Of a DNA stretch of 64,000 bases, positions 36,694 to 44,023 are shown piece after piece. Position 1 is the first letter of the stretch, and every line of letters starts with the position of its first letter. The stretch is taken from contig NZ_OY782187.1 in assembly GCF_963677685.1 (NCBI RefSeq), positions 124,001 through 188,000 on the forward strand, written 5' to 3'. The position numbers and the translations under genes are program-made. The DNA comes from an uncultured Bacteroides sp. Lineage in GTDB: Bacteria > Bacteroidota > Bacteroidia > Bacteroidales > Bacteroidaceae. Under the pieces are notes generated by a model. It had not been told where the DNA came from. It searched no databases and was given only the letters and a program-made list of their open reading frames with translations.

Positions 36694-37953
36694 TTATTCT
36701 TCTTTTCGTTCATATTCCTTTTTCAGCCATTCTTTATAATCATTAATAAACTCCTCAAATGATTTATCAAAAATCAAGTTTGTACTTTTAACAAACTCAA
36801 ACTTTGAGTAGTATAAATTCAGTTTGTCTATACCATAACTGTCAACTATGTATTTAGTAAATACTCCTGAAATTGGATAATCATCACCAAAATCGAATCT
36901 CCCATAATCATCAAATCTACTTATATAATTTATTCCATCAATTTTTTTATAGGCAATTTCTAAGTCCTTATAGTATTGATTAGCGTTTTTGCTATTAAAG
37001 TAATATCTAATTACACCTTCGCTAAGATACCCGACTTTATCGTCACTGCTTCCAAAATTCGATTCAAAAATTTTATGCCCGAATTCGTGACTTATTAACT
37101 CGGTTGATGTTCCCTTTGTATGAATTTCTCCTTTTGGTGAGAGACCTCCAATTGAACCGCCACATCTGTCCCAATATCCTGAAACCATAAGAATTTCTAA
37201 TTGGTCAGAATGGAAAAAAGCTTTTATTTTCTCCTTTGGATACGCTAGGTTGAAAAATTTACAAAAATCCTGACAGAAAGACTTCTGAGCATGCTCAATT
37301 TGATCAATATTAAAACTATCTATTTTTTTAGATACATAAAAATTCATAAATTTGGTAGGATAAAACCTGTAATTATTTTCCCGAAGTAGTCTAAGGTCTG
37401 AAACGTTAATAGAATCGCTGTCATTCAAATAGTTACCAAATATTGTTTTTCGCAAATTCTGAGTTATGGTAAAATCCATTCCGTTTGAGTAAGACGGTTC
37501 TCTAATTCCGAATAAGCACATATTGTCGTTTCCAACATAAGCAATCCTATTTGTGTCAATATATGAAATACCATCTAAATTATTGGTGTATTCTGCTCCT
37601 CTGAATATAAAGCCATTATCAATTTTCTGAATTGGTAGTTTAAAACGTTTCCAGTTTTTAAAATCCGAAATTTTGCCGACAATCCAAAGGTTTTTATAAT
37701 AATCAGCACGAAGTAATTCAGATTCCTTTTTTATTTTTATAGTATCATTATACCAACTAGAATACACTTCCATCCTTTCATTAAGAATTGAATCTGTTAC
37801 GTCTGGAATAACAAAAGTGAATCCTTTTGATACAAATAGATTTTCTTTTTTATGCTCACAATCATATTTAGGAATTGTAGTTAGGTCAATATATTGGGAG
37901 TAGCACTCTGGCATACTTAAAAATGTCAAAAAAATAGAGATGATTGTCTTCAT
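36694..37953 (-). CDS. Secreted protein with zinc-metallopeptidase HEFGH motif
   Basis: 419-residue protein with a signal peptide (first 20 residues, ending CYSQ). The C-terminal half has HEFGH at 289-293 followed 19 residues later by Glu312 in YLSEGVIRYYF. This HExxH plus downstream Glu pattern fits a gluzincin-type zinc peptidase. I do not recognise a named family, and the N-terminal half (probably beta-rich) has no known domain by eye. The gene is AT-rich (many AAT, TAT and AAA codons) and stands alone between a 12-bp perfect inverted repeat, which suggests that it entered as a unit. Confidence 0.7.
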   Translation of the reverse strand: MKTIISIFLTFLSMPECYSQYIDLTTIPKYDCEHKKENLFVSKGFTFVIPDVTDSILNERMEVYSSWYNDTIKIKKESELLRADYYKNLWIVGKISDFKNWKRFKLPIQKIDNGFIFRGAEYTNNLDGISYIDTNRIAYVGNDNMCLFGIREPSYSNGMDFTITQNLRKTIFGNYLNDSDSINVSDLRLLRENNYRFYPTKFMNFYVSKKIDSFNIDQIEHAQKSFCQDFCKFFNLAYPKEKIKAFFHSDQLEILMVSGYWDRCGGSIGGLSPKGEIHTKGTSTELISHEFGHKIFESNFGSSDDKVGYLSEGVIRYYFNSKNANQYYKDLEIAYKKIDGINYISRFDDYGRFDFGDDYPISGVFTKYIVDSYGIDKLNLYYSKFEFVKSTNLIFDKSFEEFINDYKEWLKKEYERKEE

Positions 37954-37983
37954 TTTGATACTGTTTTCAGGATTTTTGCCAAA

Positions 37984-37996
37984 TTGTGGCTAACAA
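37984..37996. repeat. Right inverted repeat of the metallopeptidase unit
   Basis: TTGTGGCTAACAA; its last 12 bases mirror 36678-36689. On the gene's strand the unit thus begins with GTTAGCCACA and ends with TGTGGCTAAC. Confidence 0.65.
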
Positions 37997-38102
37997 GGAA
38001 GTGTAATTTGAACTTTATCTAGTTCATATTCTAGCTAATTCAATACAAATATAATTTTTTATTTTTGGATTTACAAATGCTTTTTAAGGCTGTTATAGGA
38101 AG

Positions 38103-38147
38103 TGTGCAAGGGCGGTGAGGAACGAACCGTTTATATACCCTTGCACA
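38103..38147. repeat. Hairpin with 10-bp perfect arms
   Basis: TGTGCAAGGG (38103-38112) pairs with CCCTTGCACA (38138-38147); CGGT/ACCG pair inside. It lies 53 nt beyond the end of the IS256-type remnant and could be part of its edge or a cassette-type recombination site. Confidence 0.5.
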
Positions 38148-38199
38148 ATTGCGCGAACAGTCTTTTCTTTACGTTTGAAAAACCGAGAAGAAAAATGGA

Positions 38200-38873
38200 T
38201 TATATATCTAATGGTATTCTTTCACCAAACTTAATCCGCAATTGACTGGCTCTCAATGCCCAATGTGAAGAGGCTGTGTCCATTTTTTAGAGATATTGAG
38301 AACGGCCAGGTAAATCAACTTCATCAAGACCATATCATTAGGGAAAACGCCCTTTGTTTTGGTCACTTTTCAAACTTGACAATGGAAGCTCTCTACAGCA
38401 TTAGTGGTGTAAATGAGTTTTCGAACCTGTTCATCATAAGCAAAATAGGCAGTAAGCTTATCGCAATTTCTTTCCCATGAATCCATGACGACTGGATATT
38501 TCTTACCCCATTTATCTTGTAGCTTATCAAATTTTAATTCCGCTAGATCAAGCGTAGGAGCTTGATCGATTATTTTTAAATCGGACATAAACTCTTTCTA
38601 ATCTTTTGAGGCAACCTACTTTAATGAGTTTCGGATTTGGTGAACAATACAACTCTGTATAATCACCTGTGGGAAAATAGTGCTGATGGCCTCCGAGAAC
38701 CCCGTTAGATTATCAATACAAGCGATCAAAACATCTTTCATCCCTCGAGCTTTATGATCGGTCAGAACACTCAACCAGAAGTTGGTGCCCTCGCTTTGGG
38801 AAACATATATACCTATAAGTTCCTTGCGACCATCTGTTTTGCTTATAGTCTTTGTTTGGAAAATGTGACGCAA
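38200..38873 (-). pseudogene. Decayed IS256-family (mutator) transposase
   Basis: Minus-strand reading gives the C-terminal half of an IS256-type transposase: FWLSVLTDHKARGMKDVLIACIDNLTGF, IIQSCIVHQIRNSLK, DKWGKKYPVVMDSW, IYTTNAVESFH, and in a shifted frame RASQLRIKFGERIPLDI to the stop near 38200. Three in-frame stops interrupt it (38616, about 38601 and 38370), one of them consistent with CGA to TGA in the motif after FHCQV, and a frameshift follows near 38260. The N-terminal half is absent. It cannot encode an active enzyme. Confidence 0.85.
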
Positions 38874-38981
38874 ATGTGACGATGAATATTTGTCGGTGGG
38901 ATTTTAAAATTTTATGTTTGAGAGGAAAAATAATGTATAATGAAAGGAGTGAATGATGATTGTTCTTTGAAAGATTATCTT

Positions 38982-39068
38982 ATGAAAAAGAATATTCTTA
39001 AAGTTGCTCTTGTGGCAACATTTGCATTTTTTGCAGGATATGGCGTTTATATCAAACATTCTCTCTAA
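38982..39068 (+). CDS. Truncated NVEALA-type leader peptide
   Basis: 28 codons: MKKNILKVALVATFAFFAGYGVY followed by IKHSL and stop. The first 23 residues match the leader of NVEALA-domain peptides, small secreted Bacteroides proteins usually encoded beside beta-propeller lipoproteins. Here the mature part with the NVEALA motif is missing; the stop comes soon after the leader. It lies 12 nt before the DUF4221 lipoprotein gene, the expected partner. It may be a decayed copy or an unusually short form. Confidence 0.6.
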   Translation: MKKNILKVALVATFAFFAGYGVYIKHSL

Positions 39069-39080
39069 AATAAAAAGAAT

Positions 39081-40226
39081 ATGAGGATTTTACTACTATC
39101 TTTAATAATTTGTTTTCTTGTCTCATGTAAAAAAGAGAAAGCATCAAGCTCATACAATTATAACTTGGAGACAACAAAAAAAATAAAAAGTTTTACTTTG
39201 GATTCGGATGTAAGATATAATGCTTTTTATCTATACATATTTAGCGATGACAAAGGGAAAGAATATCTTTCGTTTCTTAATTATCGTACCAATCAGATTC
39301 TTTTTTATGATTTAAAAACCAGTGAATTCCTTTTTAAACTAAATCTATATGCAGAAGGACCTAATGGAATAAATCAACCTACAGGCTTTTATATTAAGGA
39401 TTTTGATAATATATATATATCTTCTTATGCCTATTCAGGATTGATAAAGGTTGATACAACATGTCGTATTACTCAAAAAATACCTTATGAGACAACGGAT
39501 GAAGGATATAAAGTTCTTCCGTCCTATACTCCTTCTTCACATCCATATCTTCCACTTATTTTTATTGATAAAAAAGTATATATAACTCAAAATGCGGTAG
39601 AACGTTTTAATCCTATAGATAAAACTCCCATCAGTGTGGTAATAGATACAATTCAAAAGACCTGTAAAGGGCTTCCATTGACATACAATGTTTTGACAAA
39701 AGAAGAGATAGCTGCAAACGATATTCGATTTAGCCGCATATTTAACGGGAAAGAATTTATCTATTCTTTTTATACAGATGAAGATATTGTTATTGCGTCA
39801 ATTGATCATTCTGATATAAGAAATATTAAAGTAAAGAGCCAATATATCACTTCATCAACAGAAAAACAAGTTGATTCAGAGCAAGGACCTAAACTCAATC
39901 TTGAATTAGCACGCTACGGTGATTTAGTCTATGATCCATATAGGGAGGTTTACTATCGGTTTGCATATCCTAAAATCATTTTAGATGATGATATCCGTTG
40001 GTGGGGAAAGGCGGTTTATGGAAGGAAAAAGTTTTCTGTTATTATATTGAATAAAGATTTTCAGATTATAGGGGAAACATTGTTCCCAGAAGCAATATAT
40101 AATTCATATGTCTTTTTTGTAAACAAAGATGGACTATATATAAGCCGTGATTATCAAAAGCTCTATGGACAATCTGAGGATTATATGACTTTTGAACTAT
40201 TTAAACTGATAGAAAAAAAACAGTAA
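39081..40226 (+). CDS. DUF4221-family lipoprotein (beta-propeller type)
   Basis: 381-residue lipoprotein with lipobox LVSC (Cys16), followed by KKEK. The mature region matches the DUF4221 pattern: YNLETTKKIKSFTLD, NRYRTNQILFYDL-like repeats and YAEGPNGINQPTGFYI, consistent with a beta-propeller fold. Such proteins occur next to NVEALA peptides in Bacteroides; a role at the cell surface is inferred from lipidation. It follows the truncated NVEALA leader by 12 nt, and a second propeller lipoprotein follows after 131 nt. Confidence 0.85.
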   Translation: MRILLLSLIICFLVSCKKEKASSSYNYNLETTKKIKSFTLDSDVRYNAFYLYIFSDDKGKEYLSFLNYRTNQILFYDLKTSEFLFKLNLYAEGPNGINQPTGFYIKDFDNIYISSYAYSGLIKVDTTCRITQKIPYETTDEGYKVLPSYTPSSHPYLPLIFIDKKVYITQNAVERFNPIDKTPISVVIDTIQKTCKGLPLTYNVLTKEEIAANDIRFSRIFNGKEFIYSFYTDEDIVIASIDHSDIRNIKVKSQYITSSTEKQVDSEQGPKLNLELARYGDLVYDPYREVYYRFAYPKIILDDDIRWWGKAVYGRKKFSVIILNKDFQIIGETLFPEAIYNSYVFFVNKDGLYISRDYQKLYGQSEDYMTFELFKLIEKKQ

Positions 40227-40357
40227 TAAATGGAGTGTATGATTAGGCGTTTGACAATCCAATTCTTATTAAGTATTATTTAAATTAGTATGTATTACAA
40301 AATTTAGTATTAATGTTGGGCTCTAATGTTTATTAGTAGCCTTTAATTGTTTATAAT

Positions 40358-41401
40358 ATGAAATTATTTTTAATTAATGTACTCATATGTATAGCTTTCT
40401 GCTCATGTATTGATAAGAATAAAAATGACGAGAAAATTATTGGATCAGTTAAGCGTCTAGCTCTTGATACTTTGTCTGTTAAAGAGATTCCCATGGACTT
40501 CTTGTTGGGTAACCCTAATCAAATAGAAATGATAGATAGCCTCTTGATAATAACGGATAATCAAGATGAAAAAGCATTGGCAATATGTGGCTATAATGGT
40601 AAATTAATAAGTAGAACATTAGGCGTGGGAGAAGGTCCAGGTGAATGTATAATGCCGATTGATATTAGTGTATCTCGTGAAAATAAGTCGTTGATCGTTT
40701 TGCAAAGACAAAATGGGAGATGCGATGAATATAATATAAATTTTTTATTGAATGATTCCACTCCTTACAGTTTAAATAGTTATAACTTCAAAGCTACAGA
40801 CCGAATTATTTCTACTGGTAGTAAGTATATAGGTAGTGGCCTTTATGATGCTGGATCATTGAGAATTTATAATAAAGATGGTTTAGAGGTTAACACACAA
40901 AACATATATCCTGATTACCTGAATTCAATAGAGAATGTAATGGATAAATATCGAATTTATCAGGGATTTATCTCATATTCAAAGAATGTCATCGCGTATG
41001 GAACATATTTTACCGGAGACATCTCCTTTTTCACCTATCAGGATAATCGTTTGAGATTAATTAATTCGTGTGTCACTAAACCTAATAAAATTAGGGAGCG
41101 AATTATAAGAAATCCATTAGATGTCTCTATCCACAAAGATGACATAATTCACTGTATAGACATTTGTTCATCGCTCAACTATTTTTATGTGTTGTACTGC
41201 GGGACTGATATGGGGCAAGTAAATCAGCGGAAAGAACGATATATTATGAAATTTGGGACTTCTGGAAATCTTATTCACGTGTATAAAGTAAATGCGAGAA
41301 TAAACAGCCTTTGTGTCTCAAATGATGACACAAGAATGTATGCCATAACTTTGTCAGATAATTTGGATTATACAATTGCATCTATCGGCATAAGCATTTA
41401 G
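40358..41401 (+). CDS. BF3164-like six-bladed beta-propeller lipoprotein
   Basis: 347-residue lipoprotein (lipobox FCSC, Cys17) with repeated propeller blades: LLIITDNQDEKALAICGYNGKLISRTLGVGEGPGE is the typical blade of the BF3164/TolB-like-6 family, and GTSGNLIHVYKVNARINSLCVSNDDTRMYAI near the C-terminus is another. It is encoded with the DUF4221 and NVEALA genes just upstream. A terminator follows at 41414. Function unknown; the family is largely confined to Bacteroidales. Confidence 0.85.
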   Translation: MKLFLINVLICIAFCSCIDKNKNDEKIIGSVKRLALDTLSVKEIPMDFLLGNPNQIEMIDSLLIITDNQDEKALAICGYNGKLISRTLGVGEGPGECIMPIDISVSRENKSLIVLQRQNGRCDEYNINFLLNDSTPYSLNSYNFKATDRIISTGSKYIGSGLYDAGSLRIYNKDGLEVNTQNIYPDYLNSIENVMDKYRIYQGFISYSKNVIAYGTYFTGDISFFTYQDNRLRLINSCVTKPNKIRERIIRNPLDVSIHKDDIIHCIDICSSLNYFYVLYCGTDMGQVNQRKERYIMKFGTSGNLIHVYKVNARINSLCVSNDDTRMYAITLSDNLDYTIASIGISI

Positions 41402-41413
41402 ACCGCACTTATT

Positions 41414-41446
41414 AAAGATGCTACTATCTTTAGTGGCATCTTTTTA
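41414..41446 (+). terminator. Terminator after the beta-propeller gene
   Basis: AAAGATGCTACT (41414-41425) pairs with AGTGGCATCTTT (41432-41443), with one G-T pair, followed by T residues. Confidence 0.75.
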
Positions 41447-41746
41447 TCTGTTTTTACGAGTTTATTTTACATTAAAAAAGCTTTCTGAGATTACCTTTAA
41501 TTTAAAATAGGAAAGAAGGAATGCAGTGATTAAATAGAATTCTTTTCCGAAGTCTCCTAGTACTAAGAATTTGATTTTGGTTGCAAGGTTATTTTGGGGA
41601 ATAACAGAGGCTTGGCTTGGGTGGTAATAATCCGAAAGATCCAAATCTAGATTATGAGTATTTGAAATTATTCCGTTTATAAAGTCTCTGTCATATGACT
41701 TATATTAGTAATCTCTAATTTTTCTCACTAAATGTATGGATAGATA

Positions 41747-41920
41747 TTGAACTATATTTATAGGGTTTGCATCAGTTTCTTTATCGCTGCCTGTTCAAAT
41801 TCTGTAAAACTGGATCAAGTTGTTTTACTGGAAGCTTATTCTTATCAATTTGAGTTCTATTCTAAAATGAAAAAGGAGAAAAAGGCTTGTGCAATTTATA
41901 AAAAATCTATAGCTTTATAG
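41747..41920 (+). pseudogene. Remnant of a small lipoprotein or TPR-type regulator
   Basis: A frame starting at TTG 41747 reads NYIYRVCISFFIAACSNS (a good lipoprotein signal with lipobox IAAC), then LDQVVLLEAYSYQ and KKACAIYKKSIAL before a stop. The signal followed by an LDxVLLLEA-like helix resembles the start of Bacteroides tetratricopeptide-type lipoprotein regulators, but no ATG is present and nothing follows. The rest of 41447-41946 shows no gene I can support. Confidence 0.35.
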
Positions 41921-41949
41921 AAATAAATGGGTTTTGTGCGCAAACTCCC

Positions 41950-41959
41950 GTTGGTGGCA
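41950..41959. repeat. Left inverted repeat of the hydrolase unit
   Basis: GTTGGTGGCA pairs (9 of 10) with TGCCACCGAC at 43069-43078, the first bases after the hydrolase stop. Confidence 0.5.
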
Positions 41960-41993
41960 ATTAAAACTAACGACACTGCAAAAAAAATAAACT

Positions 41994-43067
41994 ATGATTA
42001 AATTAAAAAAGATAAGCAGAGTTTTCATTGTAATTGGATTAATGCTTACTCAATTTGCATTTGGACAAAAGAATATTGAAAGATTTGAATTCCAATTTGA
42101 AAATAAAACTCTTCAGGGATTAATTGAATCACCTATTGACAGAAAAGCTTCGGCTATTGTACTTATTATTCCAGGAAGTGGGAAAACTGATTTTGTAAAA
42201 GGAAATTGGTATTCTGAACTTAGGGATAAATTCGTGCAAGCTGGACTGACAGTCTGTTTATGGGATAAAATGGGTTGTGGAGATAGCGAAGGAGAATTTG
42301 ATAATCAGCAACCAGTTGATAATTCAGCACAAGAAGCAATTGCTGCGATCAGGGAATTGAAAAGACTAAATATTGTTGGTTCTGAAAAAATTGGATTATG
42401 GGGAATAAGTCGTGCAGGCTATATTTGTCCACTTATTATAAACCAATATCCGATTGATTTTTGGATTTCGGCAAGTGGTACAAGTGGATTGGATAACTTT
42501 CGGTATTTACTAGAGAAAAATTGGATTTTAAAAGGTTATGATTCTATTCAAACAAATTTACTTTTAAAAGAATGGGACTTTTGTTACAAGGCACTAACCA
42601 AAGGGAATGTTGACTATAACTATGTTATTACAAAGACTGAAAACCTATTCAACGATTCATTTTATAATTCTCTTGGAGGAACATTATTCTCTAAATCCGA
42701 ATATCAGGAAATGATTGATTATTATAAAAATAGTGGTTTTGTTTTTGATAGTATTTCAGGTCTACAGATTATGGTTGAAAATTTTCCTGAAATACTAAAA
42801 AAAGTCGACTGTCCAGTATTGGCAATATTTGGAAAAAAAGACACACAGGTTGATTGGAGAAAAACTCTTGAGTTATATCAAACAACGATGGGACAGAATG
42901 ATAATTCAATTTTGACAATAAAGACGCTTGATAATTGTAATCATAACATGCAAAAATGTGATACTGGGGCACTTGGGGAAGACTTAAAAAAGTACAATTG
43001 GCAAGCGTGTGACGATTATTATTCAATAATTACAAATTGGTTAAAAAGACAAAAAGTAATAGAATAA
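41994..43067 (+). CDS. Secreted alpha/beta hydrolase
   Basis: 357-residue serine hydrolase with a signal peptide (hydrophobic 8-23, ending FAFGQ). The triad is visible: nucleophile Ser139 in LWGISRAGY, Asp283 in FGKKDTQVDW and His317 in CNHNMQ. The oxyanion region IIPGSGKTDF and the DKMGCGDSEG loop fit the prolyl-oligopeptidase/DUF-type esterase branch. The substrate is unknown. The gene is AT-rich and stands alone, bracketed by GTTGGTGGCA upstream (41950-41959) and TGCCACCGAC just after the stop (43069), with a 140-bp structured site behind it. Confidence 0.88.
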   Translation: MIKLKKISRVFIVIGLMLTQFAFGQKNIERFEFQFENKTLQGLIESPIDRKASAIVLIIPGSGKTDFVKGNWYSELRDKFVQAGLTVCLWDKMGCGDSEGEFDNQQPVDNSAQEAIAAIRELKRLNIVGSEKIGLWGISRAGYICPLIINQYPIDFWISASGTSGLDNFRYLLEKNWILKGYDSIQTNLLLKEWDFCYKALTKGNVDYNYVITKTENLFNDSFYNSLGGTLFSKSEYQEMIDYYKNSGFVFDSISGLQIMVENFPEILKKVDCPVLAIFGKKDTQVDWRKTLELYQTTMGQNDNSILTIKTLDNCNHNMQKCDTGALGEDLKKYNWQACDDYYSIITNWLKRQKVIE

Positions 43068-43204
43068 CTGCCACCGACACTTTGTATAAGTAATGGCAGT
43101 CGATGTGGTAAGTATCAAGTTTTGTAGCCCGTTCAAACTGTGTAGCGGTTAGATAGGTAACTATCACGTAATCTGCCACTACTTATACAATTTACCGTTA
43201 GCTC
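43065..43204. repeat. attC-like structured site after the hydrolase gene
   Basis: About 140 bp of nested inverted repeats. The outermost TAAC (43065-43068, including the stop codon) can pair with GTTA (43197-43200). Next, TTGTATAAGTAATGGCAG (43082-43099) pairs 17 of 18 with CTGCCACTACTTATACAA (43173-43190). A further hairpin GATAG/CTATC lies at 43152-43165. Size, outer TAAC/GTTA and imperfect long stem recall attC sites of integron cassettes, although the core does not match the GTTRRRY consensus exactly. No integrase gene is present in the window. Confidence 0.55.
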
Positions 43205-43239
43205 TAATTTGAAGAAAACTTATATCTTTTTATCAAATG

Positions 43240-43252
43240 CCACGTTATTATT
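43240..43252. repeat. Left inverted repeat of a small broken unit
   Basis: CCACGTTATTATT (43240-43252) mirrors AATAACGTGG (43631-43640), bracketing the broken ORF at 43311-43590. Confidence 0.45.
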
Positions 43253-43310
43253 CCTAGTATAATTACTGTCTGCCATAGAAAAAAACAATGAAAATCCAGG
43301 CTGAAAAAAT

Positions 43311-43590
43311 ATGGCTAATGAATTAATCTCTCGATTACATACGCCTGAATTTGAAACAGATTATTATAAAATTTTAGGAACAACTTCTTTAGAAAAATAC
43401 ACTTCTGACTTTCAAAAAAATGATTGGAAAGAGGACTTTTGGACCCAATATGAATCAGGAATTCTCAATATCTCCAATCAGAAAGACAAAACTTTATTTT
43501 ATCGAAACAGGAAATTCAGAAGCCCCAGAAAAATTAATTGAACTGTTTTTTTTAAGGAGGTTATTCCAATTTAAATTCGGAATCAAATAA
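43311..43590 (+). pseudogene. Frameshifted small ORF of unknown function
   Basis: An ATG-started frame reads MANELISRLHTPEFETDYY, then KILGTTSLEKYTSDFQ and KNDWKEDFWTQYES, then turns into basic nonsense and stops at 43541. The next frame is open across the same place and reads SPIRKTKLYFIETGNS, then EAPEKLIELFF, to a stop at 43590. The two halves together look like one protein, so a frameshift near 43450-43465 is likely. No family is recognised. It is the fourth unit in this region bracketed by its own inverted repeat. Confidence 0.5.
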
Positions 43591-43650
43591 ATACTCAATG
43601 GACGAAATTGAGGATTGTATTTGAACATAAAATAACGTGGTACAACAAAG

Positions 43651-43698
43651 TACTTTAGTAAAAAACAAGTAAAACCATATTAATTTTTTACTAAAGTG
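43651..43698. repeat. Hairpin between the broken unit and the tRNA gene
   Basis: TACTTTAGTAAAAAA (43651-43665) pairs with TTTTTTACTAAAGTG (43684-43698), one mismatch. Could be a terminator or the edge of inserted DNA. Between it and 43801, GGTCAC/GTGACC make another small inverted repeat; no gene is seen. Confidence 0.45.
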
Positions 43699-43801
43699 CT
43701 TCTATGAGAATCATCATATTTTATGGGTTGTTAGGACAGGTAGCTGAATTGGTCACTTTTTTATCAAAGCAAAGCAAATTAAATGTGACCTTTTAAAATG
43801 C

Positions 43802-43835
43802 AAAAACTTGATAATCATTCGATTACCAAGTTTTT
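43802..43835 (-). terminator. Terminator of the tRNA-Pro gene
   Basis: AAAAACTTGATAATC (43802-43816) pairs with GATTACCAAGTTTTT (43821-43835), 14 of 15, 25 nt past the tRNA 3' end. Confidence 0.75.
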
Positions 43836-43860
43836 GACACTATTTAATATACTCAGCAGT

Positions 43861-43934
43861 CGGGGTGAGAAGATTCGAACTTCCGACCACACGCCCCCCA
43901 GACGCGTACTCTAACCGGGCTGAGCTACACCCCG
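43861..43934 (-). tRNA. tRNA-Pro (anticodon GGG)
   Basis: 74 nt on the minus strand fold as a cloverleaf: acceptor CGGGGTG with CACCCCG, D arm GCTC/GAGT, anticodon loop CTGGGGG giving GGG at 34-36, and T arm with TTCGAAT between GGAAG and CTTCT. CCA is not encoded. It has its own complete promoter (43946-43976) and terminator. Its 3' end faces the accessory region, so the gene could have served as an integration target. Confidence 0.95.
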
Positions 43935-43945
43935 AATTCGGATTG

Positions 43946-43976
43946 CAAATTTACGCTTTCATTTTTAAACTGCAAA
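43946..43976 (-). promoter_or_regulatory. Full -33/-7 promoter of the tRNA-Pro gene
   Basis: On the minus strand TTTG (43973-43976), 19-nt spacer, TAAATTTG (43946-43953): an exact match to the Bacteroidetes consensus, 11 nt before the mature tRNA. Confidence 0.8.
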
Positions 43977-44023
43977 TATTCTCCTGTCTTTTTTATGTGA
44001 TTTCCTTCGGTTTGATGGTCGTT

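Noticed and set aside
41462..41644. 60-codon minus-strand frame with a hydrophobic segment
   Set aside because: No start context, no family, and only chance hydrophobicity in AT-rich DNA.
43065..43204. Invertible promoter segment bounded by the 18-bp inverted repeats
   Set aside because: No promoter box lies between the arms, and no recombinase gene is near; the site looks like a folded end, not a switch.
43861..43934. Direct repeat of the tRNA-Pro 3' end marking the far edge of an island
   Set aside because: No second copy of the tRNA end was found between 30 and 43 kb.
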